64,000 nucleotides of DNA from JBEEFP01 sp041166085. Its GTDB lineage: Bacteria; Actinomycetota; Acidimicrobiia; Acidimicrobiales; JAFATL01. The stretch's first letter is position 1. Each line of letters starts with the position of its first letter. This document shows, in pieces, positions 40,694 to 49,777 of the stretch. The stretch lies in NCBI GenBank assembly GCA_041166085.1, contig JBEEFP010000098.1, positions 1 to 64,000 on the forward strand, given 5' to 3'. Under the pieces are notes generated by a model, which worked only from the letters and a program-made list of their open reading frames with translations, had not been told where the DNA came from and searched no databases. The position numbers and the translations under genes were made by a program.

Positions 40694-42622
40694 CTACATG
40701 CCGACGCGGGTGACGCCCTCGTCGTCGACCGATTCGATCTCGTCGATGGGCAGGGGGTCCTCGGTGGGCTGGTCCTTGGGGATGGTGAAGGCGAAGCGGC
40801 TGCCCACACCCAGCCGGCTCTCGCACCACAGGCGGCCGCCCAGGGCCTCGACGAGACGACGGCAGATGTAGAGACCGATCCCCGTGCCGCCCTGGGCGCG
40901 GGTCGACGACCCGTCGAGCTGCTGGAACCGCTCGAAGAGGAGGGGGATGTCGCCGGAGAAGATGCCGGGGCCCGAGTCGGTGACCGACACCTCGACGTCC
41001 TCGCCCTTGTCGACCACCTCGAGGACGACGGGCCCCTCGCTGTATTTGGTGGCGTTGTCGAGGAGGTGGGCCAGCACCTGGTCGAGCTTGGGCCTGTCGA
41101 CCTGCACGATGAGCTCGCCGCGGGGACGGCGCACCTGCACCCGGTCCGACTTGTGCTCTGACAGGACGCCGGCCAGGTCGATGGGCTCGAGGTGGAGGCG
41201 GGGGCGGCTGGTCTCGATGGCCGACATCAGCAGGAGGTCCTCGATGAGGCGCTCCAACCGGTCGGTGTTCGTGTCGAGGGCGGTGAGGGCCATGCTGCGC
41301 GCCCGCTCGTCGATCTCACTGCCCTTGCGCAGGAGAGTGCGCACGTACCCCTTGATGATGGTGAGGGGCGTCCGCAGTTCGTGGCCCATCACCGCCACCA
41401 GGTCGGCCTTGATCTGGGCTGTCTCCCGCTCGGTGGTGATGTCGTCCAGCACCATGATGCGGCCGAGGACCTTGCCCTCGGCCGAGTGGATGCGGCGCAC
41501 GGTGGCCCGGTAGGCCCGGGGCGGGGCGCCCAGGGCGACCTCGACCTGACCGTCGCGGTGGTCGTCCCCGGCGAGCATGGCCTCGAGCAGCGGATTGCCG
41601 AGGCGGCCTGCGACCGACTGGCCCTGCTCGAAGGTGCCCGCGACGTGGAACATCTCCCCGGCGGTTCCGTTGATCATGAGGAAGCGCCCGCCCTCGTCCA
41701 CGACGACGGCCGGATCGGGCATGGCGTGGACGACGGCCGCCAGCTGGTCGTCACGTTCGCGGATGCGCCGGTGGAGCTCGGCCGATCGCAAGCTCAGGGC
41801 CACGTGGTTGGCGAAGCCGGTCAGCAGCGCACGTCCTGCCGCGTCGGGCGCGTGGCCGAGCAGCAGCACGACCTGGCCCAGGCGGGTGCCCCCGGCGACG
41901 AGGGGCAGGCTGACGGCCCATTCGGCCCCGTCGGTGATGTGGGCGACGACGGGATGGCTCGCGTCGTCGACCCGCATGGTGGCCGAGGTGACCAGATCCT
42001 TGAACTCGGGCACATGGGTGGCACGGCGGAGCTGCTCGCGATCCACGCCCCGGAAGTGGGCGATGCGCGCCCCCTCGTCCTCGTAGAGCGCACAGAAGCC
42101 TGCAGTGGCGCCGAACAGGCGCTCGGCGGCGTCGAAGAGGCGGACGAGGATGGTGCTGCGGTCGAGGTCGTGGCCCACGCGGGCGAGCGCGTCGAGGAAC
42201 TCCGGCACCGAGGCGGTGCTGACGGACGGCGTGCGGGCCATGACGAGGCCGGCGGCGTCGGCGAACAGGAGCAGGGTGACCGGGTCGAGCCCGGCGAAGT
42301 CCCCGCCGACAGCGATGGCGCCGACCACCCGCGTGCCGATGCGGACAGGCTCGGCGACTACCTGCATGCCCGAGCCCGGATCCCGCTTGCGCACCAGGCG
42401 CGTGGCCTCGATGGATGCCTCGGCCGTCTCCTGCACGGTCGCGGGGATGGCGCCCGTCGAGGCCAGGGGGACGACGGCCCCGTCGGCCAGCCCCACGAGC
42501 AGGCCGTTGCGGCCCCCGACGGCGGCGACGGCACCCGAGAGCACGTCGCTCAAGAGCCGCATCGGGTCGGCACCCGCGCTGAGGCCCCGGAGGACCTGCT
42601 GGAGCCGTTCGAGCTGGGCCAC
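40694..42622 (-). CDS. Sensor histidine kinase with GAF and PAS domains
   Basis: The 642-residue cytosolic sensor has two N-terminal GAF-like modules (about 1-290) and a PAS domain (about 295-400, QLAAVVHAMPDPAVVVDEGGRFLMINGTAGEMF). A HisKA dimerisation domain contains the phosphorylated His414 in MGHELRTPLTIIKGY. The HATPase domain has LLDNATKYSE, DSGPGIF and GGTGIGLYICRRL. No transmembrane helix is present, so it senses an internal signal or a membrane-diffusing ligand. No response-regulator gene is adjacent, so its partner is elsewhere. The GDPD gene follows after a palindrome. Confidence 0.9.
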   Translation of the reverse strand: MAQLERLQQVLRGLSAGADPMRLLSDVLSGAVAAVGGRNGLLVGLADGAVVPLASTGAIPATVQETAEASIEATRLVRKRDPGSGMQVVAEPVRIGTRVVGAIAVGGDFAGLDPVTLLLFADAAGLVMARTPSVSTASVPEFLDALARVGHDLDRSTILVRLFDAAERLFGATAGFCALYEDEGARIAHFRGVDREQLRRATHVPEFKDLVTSATMRVDDASHPVVAHITDGAEWAVSLPLVAGGTRLGQVVLLLGHAPDAAGRALLTGFANHVALSLRSAELHRRIRERDDQLAAVVHAMPDPAVVVDEGGRFLMINGTAGEMFHVAGTFEQGQSVAGRLGNPLLEAMLAGDDHRDGQVEVALGAPPRAYRATVRRIHSAEGKVLGRIMVLDDITTERETAQIKADLVAVMGHELRTPLTIIKGYVRTLLRKGSEIDERARSMALTALDTNTDRLERLIEDLLLMSAIETSRPRLHLEPIDLAGVLSEHKSDRVQVRRPRGELIVQVDRPKLDQVLAHLLDNATKYSEGPVVLEVVDKGEDVEVSVTDSGPGIFSGDIPLLFERFQQLDGSSTRAQGGTGIGLYICRRLVEALGGRLWCESRLGVGSRFAFTIPKDQPTEDPLPIDEIESVDDEGVTRVGM

Positions 42623-42805
42623 ACGTCTCTATCGGCCCCCAGCGGAGCCGGGTTTACCGAACGGGCCCAAGTCGTCCGCAACTAGTCATTCGAGGTCCGG
42701 CAAACAGCCCATCCGGGCCATTGGGTGGATACGAACCGGGACCGATGAAACCACCCAAGCGCAGCCAGTCCACGAAGCGCTCAAGTCAACGAGGGGTACC
42801 AGCCG

Positions 42806-43174
42806 ATGCCTAAGCGGAAGCGAGAGGAGGAACCGGTGGCGACCATCCGGGCGAGCTGCCCAACCTGCGGTGATGTGGAGCTGACCAGTGCCGATGTCAC
42901 GGTCCTGGTGTGCTCGTCGACCAGCGTGAGCAGCTATGCGTTCCAGTGCCCCAACTGCGAGGTTGCGGTGACCAAGCCGGCCGAGCCGCGCGTGGTCGAT
43001 CTCCTCGTCTCCACCGGTGTCCGCCTCTCGGTCTGGCAGCTGCCGGCTGAGATGGAGGAGGCCCACGTCGGAGCCCCCATCACCTACGACGACCTGCTCG
43101 AGTTCCACTTCGAGCTGCGCCGTGACGATTGGTTCGACCGGCTCCTCGCCGTCGACAAGCGCGACGCCATCTAG
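42806..43174 (+). CDS. Small zinc-ribbon protein of unknown function
   Basis: The 122-residue protein has a basic start (MPKRKREEEPVATIRAS). Two cysteine pairs, CPTCGD and CPNCEV, about 30 residues apart, suggest a zinc ribbon. The C-terminal half (PITYDDLLEFHFELRRDDWFDRLLAV) is acidic and helical. It is divergent from the histidine kinase. The ribbon suggests nucleic-acid or protein binding. No family is recognised. Confidence 0.72.
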   Translation: MPKRKREEEPVATIRASCPTCGDVELTSADVTVLVCSSTSVSSYAFQCPNCEVAVTKPAEPRVVDLLVSTGVRLSVWQLPAEMEEAHVGAPITYDDLLEFHFELRRDDWFDRLLAVDKRDAI

Positions 43175-43324
43175 TCGTGCGGGTCCTTCTCCCGACAATG
43201 GTGACGGCAGGCGCCCTCACGCCCGTGGTCCTCGCTCTCCGGGGGGCTCGACGCCGCCTCGTCCCGGTCAGGGTGCGCGTGCGCGACGCCGGGGGAGCAC
43301 AGCACCCCAAGTAGTCTTTGCTCC

Positions 43325-43744
43325 GTGGGCAGCGTTGGCCCCATGGAGATCATGGTCATCCTCGTCGCCGGGCTCCTGGTCCTGGGGCCGAAGCGACTTC
43401 CCGAAGCGGCCCGCCAGATCGGCAAGGCGATGGCCGAGTTGCGTCGCGTCACCGGGGGCTTCCAAGCCGAGATGCGCGACGCCTTCGAGACCACGGTGTC
43501 GGCCGATCCCGAGCCCGCGCCGCCCGCGGCCGTGACGCCGCCGGCCACGCCGCCCGCGCCGGCCACCCCTGCGGACACCGAGCTGCATGTGGACCCGGTC
43601 GCCGAGGACCAGGAAGACGCGGCCGCTGCTGACGCGGCCACCGCCGTCGAGCAGGAAGAGACGGTCACGATGCCCCCGCTCACCACGGCGGAGGTCCTGC
43701 CGATGGACCCCGACGTCCACGACGGCGATCCGTCCCGGAACTGA
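43325..43744 (+). CDS. Sec-independent translocase TatA/TatB subunit
   Basis: The 139-residue protein (GTG 43325, MGSVGPMEIMVILVAGLLVLGPKRLPEAARQIGKAMAEL) has the single N-terminal helix and LGPKRLPE hinge of the TatA/B family. The following helix contains RRVTGGFQAEMRDAFETT, and a long Pro/Ala/acidic tail ends it. The length and long second helix favour TatB. A start at ATG 43343 is possible. It precedes tatC, so the pair builds the twin-arginine export machine, which could serve the Tat-like His-rich protein encoded at 12369. Confidence 0.85.
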   Translation: MGSVGPMEIMVILVAGLLVLGPKRLPEAARQIGKAMAELRRVTGGFQAEMRDAFETTVSADPEPAPPAAVTPPATPPAPATPADTELHVDPVAEDQEDAAAADAATAVEQEETVTMPPLTTAEVLPMDPDVHDGDPSRN

Positions 43745-43797
43745 GGCCGCCCACCATCGACATCCTCGACGACCAGCGCCACGAGGGCGGGGGCCAG

Positions 43798-44502
43798 ATG
43801 ACGGTCATCGAGCACCTCACGGAGCTGCGACGCCGGCTCATGATCGCCATCGGCGCGGTCGTGCTCTGCGCGGTCGTGGGGTTCATCGTCTACAACCCGA
43901 TCCTCGCCTTCCTCAAGCACCCCTACTGCGACACCCTGCCGCCCGGTCGGGCCTGTTCGCTCTACGTGCAGGATCCGCTCGAGGGCTTCGCCATCCGCCT
44001 CAAGGTGGCCGGTTACACCGGGCTGTTCCTGGCCTTCCCCGTGGTGCTCTGGCAGCTGTGGCGCTTCATCACTCCGGGCCTGCACCCCAAAGAGAAGCGC
44101 TACGCCATCCCGTTCATCCTCTGCTCGATCGTCCTCTTCGCATCGGGGGCGGCCCTCGCCTACGTGACCTTCTCCAAGGCGCTGCAGTTCCTGCAGTCGG
44201 TGGGTGGCCCGTCGTTCCAGCAGATCTACAGCCCGGCCAAGTACCTGCGCCTGGTGCTGCTGATGTTCCTCGCCTTCGGCCTCGCCTTCGAGTTCCCGGT
44301 CGTCCTTGTCTTCCTCGAGCTGGCGGGCATCCTGACCACGGCCAAGCTCAAGCAGTGGCGACGACCGGCCGTCGTGGTGATCCTTGTGGTGGCGGCGGTG
44401 ATCACCCCGAGTCAGGACCCGTGGACCCTGATGGCCATGGCCATCCCGATGTACATCTTCTATGAAGCCTCGATCCTGATCGGGCGCCTGCTCAAGAAGT
44501 GA
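43798..44502 (+). CDS. tatC: Sec-independent translocase TatC
   Basis: This multi-spanning component binds twin-arginine signal peptides. The 234-residue protein begins MTVIEHLTELRRRLMIAIGAVVLCAVVGF and has six hydrophobic helices. KVAGYTGLFLAFPVVLWQLWRFITPGLHPKEKRY and AFGLAFEFPVVLVFLELAGI are characteristic. The ATG at 43798 matches the conserved MxxxEHLxELRxR start, although the frame is open slightly upstream to the TatB stop. Confidence 0.95.
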   Translation: MTVIEHLTELRRRLMIAIGAVVLCAVVGFIVYNPILAFLKHPYCDTLPPGRACSLYVQDPLEGFAIRLKVAGYTGLFLAFPVVLWQLWRFITPGLHPKEKRYAIPFILCSIVLFASGAALAYVTFSKALQFLQSVGGPSFQQIYSPAKYLRLVLLMFLAFGLAFEFPVVLVFLELAGILTTAKLKQWRRPAVVVILVVAAVITPSQDPWTLMAMAIPMYIFYEASILIGRLLKK

Positions 44503-44536
44503 CGGCGGCCGGGTAGCGGCGCGTCATGATGGCCCC

Positions 44537-47176
44537 ATGACGACGCGGGACGAGTTCGTCGCCGCGCTCGGCTTCGATCCGGATCCCTTCCAGGTCCGCG
44601 CCTTCGAGGCCCTCGACGCCGGTCGCTCCGTCCTCGTCGCTGCTCCCACCGGATCAGGCAAGACGGTCGTGGCCGAATACGCCGTCGCCAAGGCGCTCGA
44701 CGAGGGCCGGAAGGCCTTCTACACCACGCCCCTGAAGGCCCTCTCCAACCAGAAGTTCGGCGACCTCGTCCGGCGCTACGGCGCGGGGCGGGTGGGGCTG
44801 CTCACTGGCGACAACGCCATCAACGGTGACGCGCCCGTCGTCGTGATGACCACCGAGGTGCTCCGCAACATGATCTACGCGGGGTCCCCTGCGCTCGAGC
44901 AACTCCGATATGTCGTGCTGGACGAGGTCCACTACCTGCAGAACCCGTATCGGGGAGCGGTGTGGGAAGAGGTCATCATCCACGCCCCGCCCGAGGTCGA
45001 CCTGGTCTGCCTCTCGGCCACCGTGTCGAATGCCGAGGAGTTCGCGGAGTGGATCCAGACCGTGCGCGGTGCCACCGAGGCGATCATCGAGGAGCGGCGG
45101 CCCGTCGAGCTGACCAACCTCTACCTGGTCGGTGACCGCTCGAGCGACCGCCTCCACCTCTTGCCGACCTTCGTCGACGGCAAGCCCAATGCCGAAGCGG
45201 CGGCCCTCGACGCGCGCAACCATCCGCACGATCGCTACCGAGGACGACCCCGTAGCCGCCTCTACACGCCGCGGCGCACGGAGGTGGCCGAGCTCCTCGG
45301 CGACGAGGACATGCTCCCGGCGATCTACTTCATCTTCAGCCGCGCCGCGTGCGACGACGCCGTACGCCGGTGCGTCCAGTTCGGCGCCCGCCTGACGACA
45401 CCGGAGGACCGCAAGCGCATCCGGACCATCGCAGAGGCAAAGGTCGAGGTCATGTCGGACGACGACCTCACCGTCCTCGGCTACGACGAGTGGCTGAGTG
45501 GGCTGGAGGCGGGCTTCGCCGCTCACCACGCCGGTCTGGTGCCGCCGTTCAAGGAGGCAGTGGAGGCGTGCTTCGCCGAGGCGTTGGTGAAGGTGGTGTT
45601 CGCCACCGAGACGCTCTCACTCGGCATCAACATGCCGGCCCGCTCGGTCGTGCTGGAGAAGCTCACCAAGTTCGACGGCGAACGCCACGTGCCCCTGACC
45701 CCTGGCGAGTACACGCAGTTCACCGGGCGGGCGGGTCGCCGCGGCATCGACGAGCGGGGCTACGCCATCGTGCTGTGGACGCCATTCGTGCCCTTCGACC
45801 AGGTGGCGGGCCTGGCGTCGCGACGCACCTACGCGCTCACGTCGTCGTTCCGACCGACCTACAACATGGCGGCCAACCTGGTGCGTCGCTACCAGCCTGC
45901 CACCGCCCACCACCTCCTCAACCTCTCCTTCGCCCAGTTCCGCGCCGACGCCGACATCGTGCGTCTCGAGCGCGACCTCGAGCGGCTCGTCACCGAGCGC
46001 GACGAGATGCGGCGCCGGGCCACGTGCGAGCTCGGTGACATCGACGAGTACCGGCGTCTGCGCCAGGACGCGGAGACATCGGGGCGCATGCGCCCGAGCG
46101 TGCGCACGGAGGTGCAGGAGGCGCTCGAGCGGGTGAAGCCGGGCGACGTGCTCGTGCTGCCGGGCGGCAAGTCGGGCGGACGGGTGGCGGTGCTGTCCAC
46201 CAGCAGGCGCCGAGGCGGCGACGTGCGGGTGCGGGCGTTGACGGTCGGCAGGCGCGTGCTCTCCCTCGCGCCGCGCGACTTCCCCGCCCCACCCCGCCCG
46301 GTGGCGCGCATCGAGCTGCCGGCGCCCTACATGCCGAACAACCACGGCTTCCAGCGCCAGGTCGCGGACGCCCTCACCAGGGTGCGCATTCGGGAGGACG
46401 GTCGTGTCGGCGTGGTCGCGACCCGCCGGCGGGGGCGCGGCGAGGAAGCGATGGCCGATGCCGAGGAGGTAGCGGCCCATCCCGTCTCCACCTGCCCCGA
46501 CGTCGGACGCCACGTGCGGGCAGCCACGCGTGCCGACTTCCTCGACCGCCAGATCGCGCGCAAGGAACGGGAGATCCGCGGTCGCACCGATTCGTTGGCC
46601 CGTCAGTTCGATCGCGTGCTGCGGGTGCTGGAGGCGTGGGGCTACATCGACGGCTGGACCCTCACCGACGCCGGAGAACGGCTCTCGTTCCTCTACCACG
46701 AGTGCGATCTCCTCATCGCCGAGTGCCTGCGGGCAGGTGCCTTCGACGGACTCACGCCGCCCGAGGTGGCGGGGCTCGCGTCGGTGTTCACCTACGAGAC
46801 GCGCGGCCCGGCCGGGATGGCAACCACCACCGTCGGCCCCGGCCGCCTGCGGGAGCGCTGGGCCCGCGTGGAGGCGATGGCCGCCGACGTGCGGCGGGAC
46901 GAGGAGGAGGCCGGGCTCCCGCCCATGCGTCTGCCCGATCCCGGATTCGCCGACCTGGCTCGGGGCTGGGCCGCGGGGGAGGAGCTGGCTGCGCTGATCG
47001 CCGAGGAGGAGATGTCAGGCGGTGACTTCGTTCGCAACGTCAAGCAGCTCATCGACCTCCTCCGTCAGCTGGGACACGTGGCAGGCGTTCCCGAGACGGC
47101 TCAGGCCGCCCGTCAGGCCGCCGACGCGCTGTTCCGGGGAGTTGTCGCCGCGTCGTCGACGGTGGGCGTGGGGTGA
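44537..47176 (+). CDS. helY: Ski2/Mtr4-like DEAD/DEAH-box RNA helicase (HelY type)
   Basis: The 879-residue superfamily 2 helicase has Walker A APTGSGKT near residue 35 and Walker B DEVHYL near residue 130. SATVSNAEEFAEW (motif III) and FATETLSLGINMPARSVVLEKLTKFDG with TGRAGRRGID (motifs V and VI) follow. A C-terminal DSHCT-like region includes DFLDRQIARKEREIRGRTDSLARQFDRVLRVLEAWGYIDG. The family acts in RNA decay or processing and is often encoded near tatC in actinobacteria. It overlaps the next gene by GTGA. Confidence 0.93.
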   Translation: MTTRDEFVAALGFDPDPFQVRAFEALDAGRSVLVAAPTGSGKTVVAEYAVAKALDEGRKAFYTTPLKALSNQKFGDLVRRYGAGRVGLLTGDNAINGDAPVVVMTTEVLRNMIYAGSPALEQLRYVVLDEVHYLQNPYRGAVWEEVIIHAPPEVDLVCLSATVSNAEEFAEWIQTVRGATEAIIEERRPVELTNLYLVGDRSSDRLHLLPTFVDGKPNAEAAALDARNHPHDRYRGRPRSRLYTPRRTEVAELLGDEDMLPAIYFIFSRAACDDAVRRCVQFGARLTTPEDRKRIRTIAEAKVEVMSDDDLTVLGYDEWLSGLEAGFAAHHAGLVPPFKEAVEACFAEALVKVVFATETLSLGINMPARSVVLEKLTKFDGERHVPLTPGEYTQFTGRAGRRGIDERGYAIVLWTPFVPFDQVAGLASRRTYALTSSFRPTYNMAANLVRRYQPATAHHLLNLSFAQFRADADIVRLERDLERLVTERDEMRRRATCELGDIDEYRRLRQDAETSGRMRPSVRTEVQEALERVKPGDVLVLPGGKSGGRVAVLSTSRRRGGDVRVRALTVGRRVLSLAPRDFPAPPRPVARIELPAPYMPNNHGFQRQVADALTRVRIREDGRVGVVATRRRGRGEEAMADAEEVAAHPVSTCPDVGRHVRAATRADFLDRQIARKEREIRGRTDSLARQFDRVLRVLEAWGYIDGWTLTDAGERLSFLYHECDLLIAECLRAGAFDGLTPPEVAGLASVFTYETRGPAGMATTTVGPGRLRERWARVEAMAADVRRDEEEAGLPPMRLPDPGFADLARGWAAGEELAALIAEEEMSGGDFVRNVKQLIDLLRQLGHVAGVPETAQAARQAADALFRGVVAASSTVGVG

Positions 47177-47778
47177 TCGAGAAGGGCCAGGCGTGGGGTG
47201 TCCGTGCCGCCCTCCCGCCCGACGGCGTGGTCGTGACGAGCGACGGCGCGGCGCGGGAGGTCGTCGAGGCGGCCCGCCGGGGCGATCACCCCGTCCCCGT
47301 GCTCGGTCTGCTCGGCGGCGACCTGGCCCGGACGCTCGGCGCACAGGGCGACGAGGCCCGCCTGCGATCGGCCGACGCCATGACCTTCCCCGTCGACCTC
47401 GGGGCGGTGCTCCTCGACGGGCGCCTGCACTGGTTCGTCGCCCACCTGGTGGCTCGGTCGCCGCTGTGGGGCCGGGCGTTCGTGGCCATGAACGCCCAGT
47501 GGCGTGGGGGGTGGAACCTCGGGCCACGAGCCCATCCCGGCGACGGGCTGCTCGACACCTACGACGCCCGCCTCCCACCGGCGGACAGGCTGAAGGTGCG
47601 GGGCCGCCTGGCTCACGGCGCCCATCTGCCCCACCCCGGCATCCGGGAGCGCCGCACCGCCGCCATCCAGGTCGAGTTGGAGCACCCCCTCGCCGTCGAG
47701 CTGGACGGCCAGCGGGTCGGAAAGGCCCGCACACTGTCGGTCCGCGTCGAGCCCGAAGCCCTCCGGGTGGTGGTTTGA
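47173..47778 (+). CDS. Diacylglycerol-kinase-like C-terminal domain protein (catalytic domain absent)
   Basis: The 201-residue protein (GTG start, MIEKGQAWGVRAALPPDGVVVTSDGAAREVVEAARRGDHPVPVLGLLGGDLARTLGA) carries a short N-terminal part. The beta-rich C-terminal region contains LPPADRLKVRGRLAHGAHLPHPGIRERR and VELDGQRVGKARTLSVRVEPEALRVVV. This pattern matches the C-terminal half of DAGK/sphingosine-kinase-like proteins, but the N-terminal GGDGT-type ATP site is missing. It may be a lipid-binding or regulatory remnant. It is coupled to helY by overlap. Confidence 0.65.
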   Translation: MIEKGQAWGVRAALPPDGVVVTSDGAAREVVEAARRGDHPVPVLGLLGGDLARTLGAQGDEARLRSADAMTFPVDLGAVLLDGRLHWFVAHLVARSPLWGRAFVAMNAQWRGGWNLGPRAHPGDGLLDTYDARLPPADRLKVRGRLAHGAHLPHPGIRERRTAAIQVELEHPLAVELDGQRVGKARTLSVRVEPEALRVVV

Positions 47779-47892
47779 GGGCTTCGGGTGCACCGCCGTG
47801 CCTGGAAAAACGCCGGAGTGCACCCGAATCTCAGGGGTCGGAGTCGATCCGCGCCATCCCATGGTTCGGGCCGTAATCTGGCGCTCCTGTCT

Positions 47893-49497
47893 ATGCATCC
47901 CTACGCAGCCGAGCAATGGACGACCGAGGAATCCGACGTCCTGCGGCGGTACTTCACCAACCTCGACCTGCCCGTGTTCGCCCTGGTGAATCTGCCCGAG
48001 GTGGTGAAGGGAGCGCTCTTCGCCCGCTACTCACGGTCGGCCAAGAGCCTGCGCCGCCTCTTCCTCGACGAGTTCGTCGGCGAGCTCGACATCGAGGGCG
48101 ACGCCACCATCGACGCCACCGTGGGGCTCAAGCGGGCCGAGGAGCTCTACGACCGCGTCTTCCTCGAATACGGCGACGACTCGGTCGCCCAGCTGGGTGG
48201 CGTGCACCTGGCGTGCGAGCAGGCGTCCAACCTGCTCACCAAGGTGCTCGAGTGGGGCCGGCTCATGTCCTATCTCGAGCAGTCGACGCGCTACATCGCC
48301 TACGACACCCGACTGCACAACGGGCGCTACCGGTACTACCGCGACCCGGACGTCCTCGAGTCCGCGCTGGGTGCCCGCTACATCGGCGAGCTCGACCGTC
48401 TCTTCGACACGTACGCCGAGCTGCTGCCCGTCATGCAGACGTGGTTCGGGACGCAGTATCCGCAGGAGCCCGGCGACTCCGATTTCGTGTACCGCCAGTC
48501 GATCAAGGCCAAGGCGTTCGACGCGCTGCGCGGCGTGCTGCCCGCGGCGGCCCAATCCAACGTCGGCATCTACGGCACCGGTCAGGCCTACGAGGCGCTG
48601 CTGTTGCGCATGCGCGCGTCGGCGCTGCCCGAGGGACGTGCGTACGCGGACCTCATGCTCGAGGAGTTGCGCAAGGTCATCCCGTCGTTCCTCAAGCGCG
48701 TCGACCTGCCTGACCGCGGCGGAGCGTGGTCGGCCTACCTCGAGAAGAACCGGGTGGTGATGCAGGACGTCGCCGACGCGCTGTTCGCCCACGACGAGCC
48801 CGAACCGCGGCCGGCGGTCACCCTCGTCGACTTCGATCCCGACGCCGAGGACAAGCTCGTCGCCGCGATGCTCTATCCCTACACGGAGCTGCCCGAGGAC
48901 CAGGTCCTGGCCAAGGTGCGGCGCCTGTCGACCGACGAGAAGCGCTCGGTCATGCTGGCCTACGCGGGGGAGCGCACCAACCGCCGCCACAAGCCGGGGC
49001 GCGGTCTCGAGCGGAGCTCCTACCGCTTCGACGTGTTGTCGGACTACGGCGCCTTCCGCGATCTGCAACGCCACCGGATGCTCACCATCGAGTGGCAGGA
49101 CCTCAGTCCCCGGCACGGGTTCATCCTCCCCGAGGCGGTTGCCGAGGCGGGGGTCGCCCACCGCTTCGACGAAGCCATGGCGCGGTCGGCCGAGCTGTAC
49201 GGCGCCCTCGTCGATCCCTTCCCGGCCCAGGCCTCCTACGCGATCGCGCTTGCCTACAAGGTGCGCTACGTGATGCAGCTCAACGCGCGCGAGGGCATGC
49301 ACATGCTCGAGCTGCGCACCGGGCCGCAGGGGCATCCCGAGTACCGCCGGGTGTGCCAGGAGATGCACCGGCTCATCGCCGAGCAGGCCGGCCACCGCGT
49401 CGTCGCCGAGCTCATGCGCTACGTCGACCACGGCACCTACGACCTCGAACGACTCGAGGCCGAACGCCGAGCTGAAGCTCGGCGATCCGGGCCCTAG
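47893..49497 (+). CDS. thyX: Long-form FAD-dependent thymidylate synthase (ThyX family, tandem domain)
   Basis: The 534-residue protein comprises two ThyX-like halves. The C-terminal half carries the RHR motif as RDLQRHRMLTIEWQDLSPRHGF (about residue 390) and YVMQLNAREGMHMLELRTGPQGHPEYRRVCQEMHRLI. The N-terminal half lacks the RHR but keeps WGRLMSYLEQSTRYIAYDTRLHNGRYRYY. ATG 47893 (MHPYAAEQWTTEE) is preferred over an earlier in-frame start. ThyX makes dTMP from dUMP with FAD and methylene-tetrahydrofolate. Whether this long variant retains full activity is not clear from sequence. Confidence 0.78.
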   Translation: MHPYAAEQWTTEESDVLRRYFTNLDLPVFALVNLPEVVKGALFARYSRSAKSLRRLFLDEFVGELDIEGDATIDATVGLKRAEELYDRVFLEYGDDSVAQLGGVHLACEQASNLLTKVLEWGRLMSYLEQSTRYIAYDTRLHNGRYRYYRDPDVLESALGARYIGELDRLFDTYAELLPVMQTWFGTQYPQEPGDSDFVYRQSIKAKAFDALRGVLPAAAQSNVGIYGTGQAYEALLLRMRASALPEGRAYADLMLEELRKVIPSFLKRVDLPDRGGAWSAYLEKNRVVMQDVADALFAHDEPEPRPAVTLVDFDPDAEDKLVAAMLYPYTELPEDQVLAKVRRLSTDEKRSVMLAYAGERTNRRHKPGRGLERSSYRFDVLSDYGAFRDLQRHRMLTIEWQDLSPRHGFILPEAVAEAGVAHRFDEAMARSAELYGALVDPFPAQASYAIALAYKVRYVMQLNAREGMHMLELRTGPQGHPEYRRVCQEMHRLIAEQAGHRVVAELMRYVDHGTYDLERLEAERRAEARRSGP

Positions 49498-49649
49498 CTC
49501 GCGCCGCGGGCGCGCACGCCCAGCCACCAGCACAGCCGCAGCCACGGCGTGGCGAAGATCCAGATCATCAGCATCACCACGAGCAACGCGGCCAGCGGAT
49601 CCGGGCCCGCTGCGGGCTGACGGAGGACGAGCTCGACGGTCGGATCCAC
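49494..49649 (-). CDS. Possible small membrane protein
   Basis: From GTG 49649 a 51-residue product contains one hydrophobic helix, PLAALLVVMLMIWIFATPWLRLCWWLGVRARG. The frame is open to 49721, with a basic, proline-rich extension. It overlaps the thyX stop by 4 bp on the opposite strand. The strong transmembrane segment makes it more than a random frame, but there is no other support. Confidence 0.4.
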   Translation of the reverse strand: MDPTVELVLRQPAAGPDPLAALLVVMLMIWIFATPWLRLCWWLGVRARGAS

Positions 49650-49714
49650 GAGGAGGGGAGTACGCCGCCGAGGTGGAGGGTTCCTGCCTGGGCGAAATTG
49701 CTGTGTTGTTCCTG

Positions 49715-49743
49715 TTGCCAATGTGGCTAGTGGTGTGTAGATT
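49715..49743 (+). promoter_or_regulatory. Sigma-A-like promoter for the LysM-M23 gene
   Basis: TTGCCA (49715-49720) and TAGATT (49738-49743) are separated by 17 bp, close to the sigma-70 consensus and spacing. GGGAGG at 49761-49766 is a ribosome-binding site for ATG 49778. The short leader (about 30 nt) leaves little room for a riboswitch. Confidence 0.5.
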
Positions 49744-49777
49744 CACCACGGGAGCGGGCAGGGAGGTGCGTTTTTCC

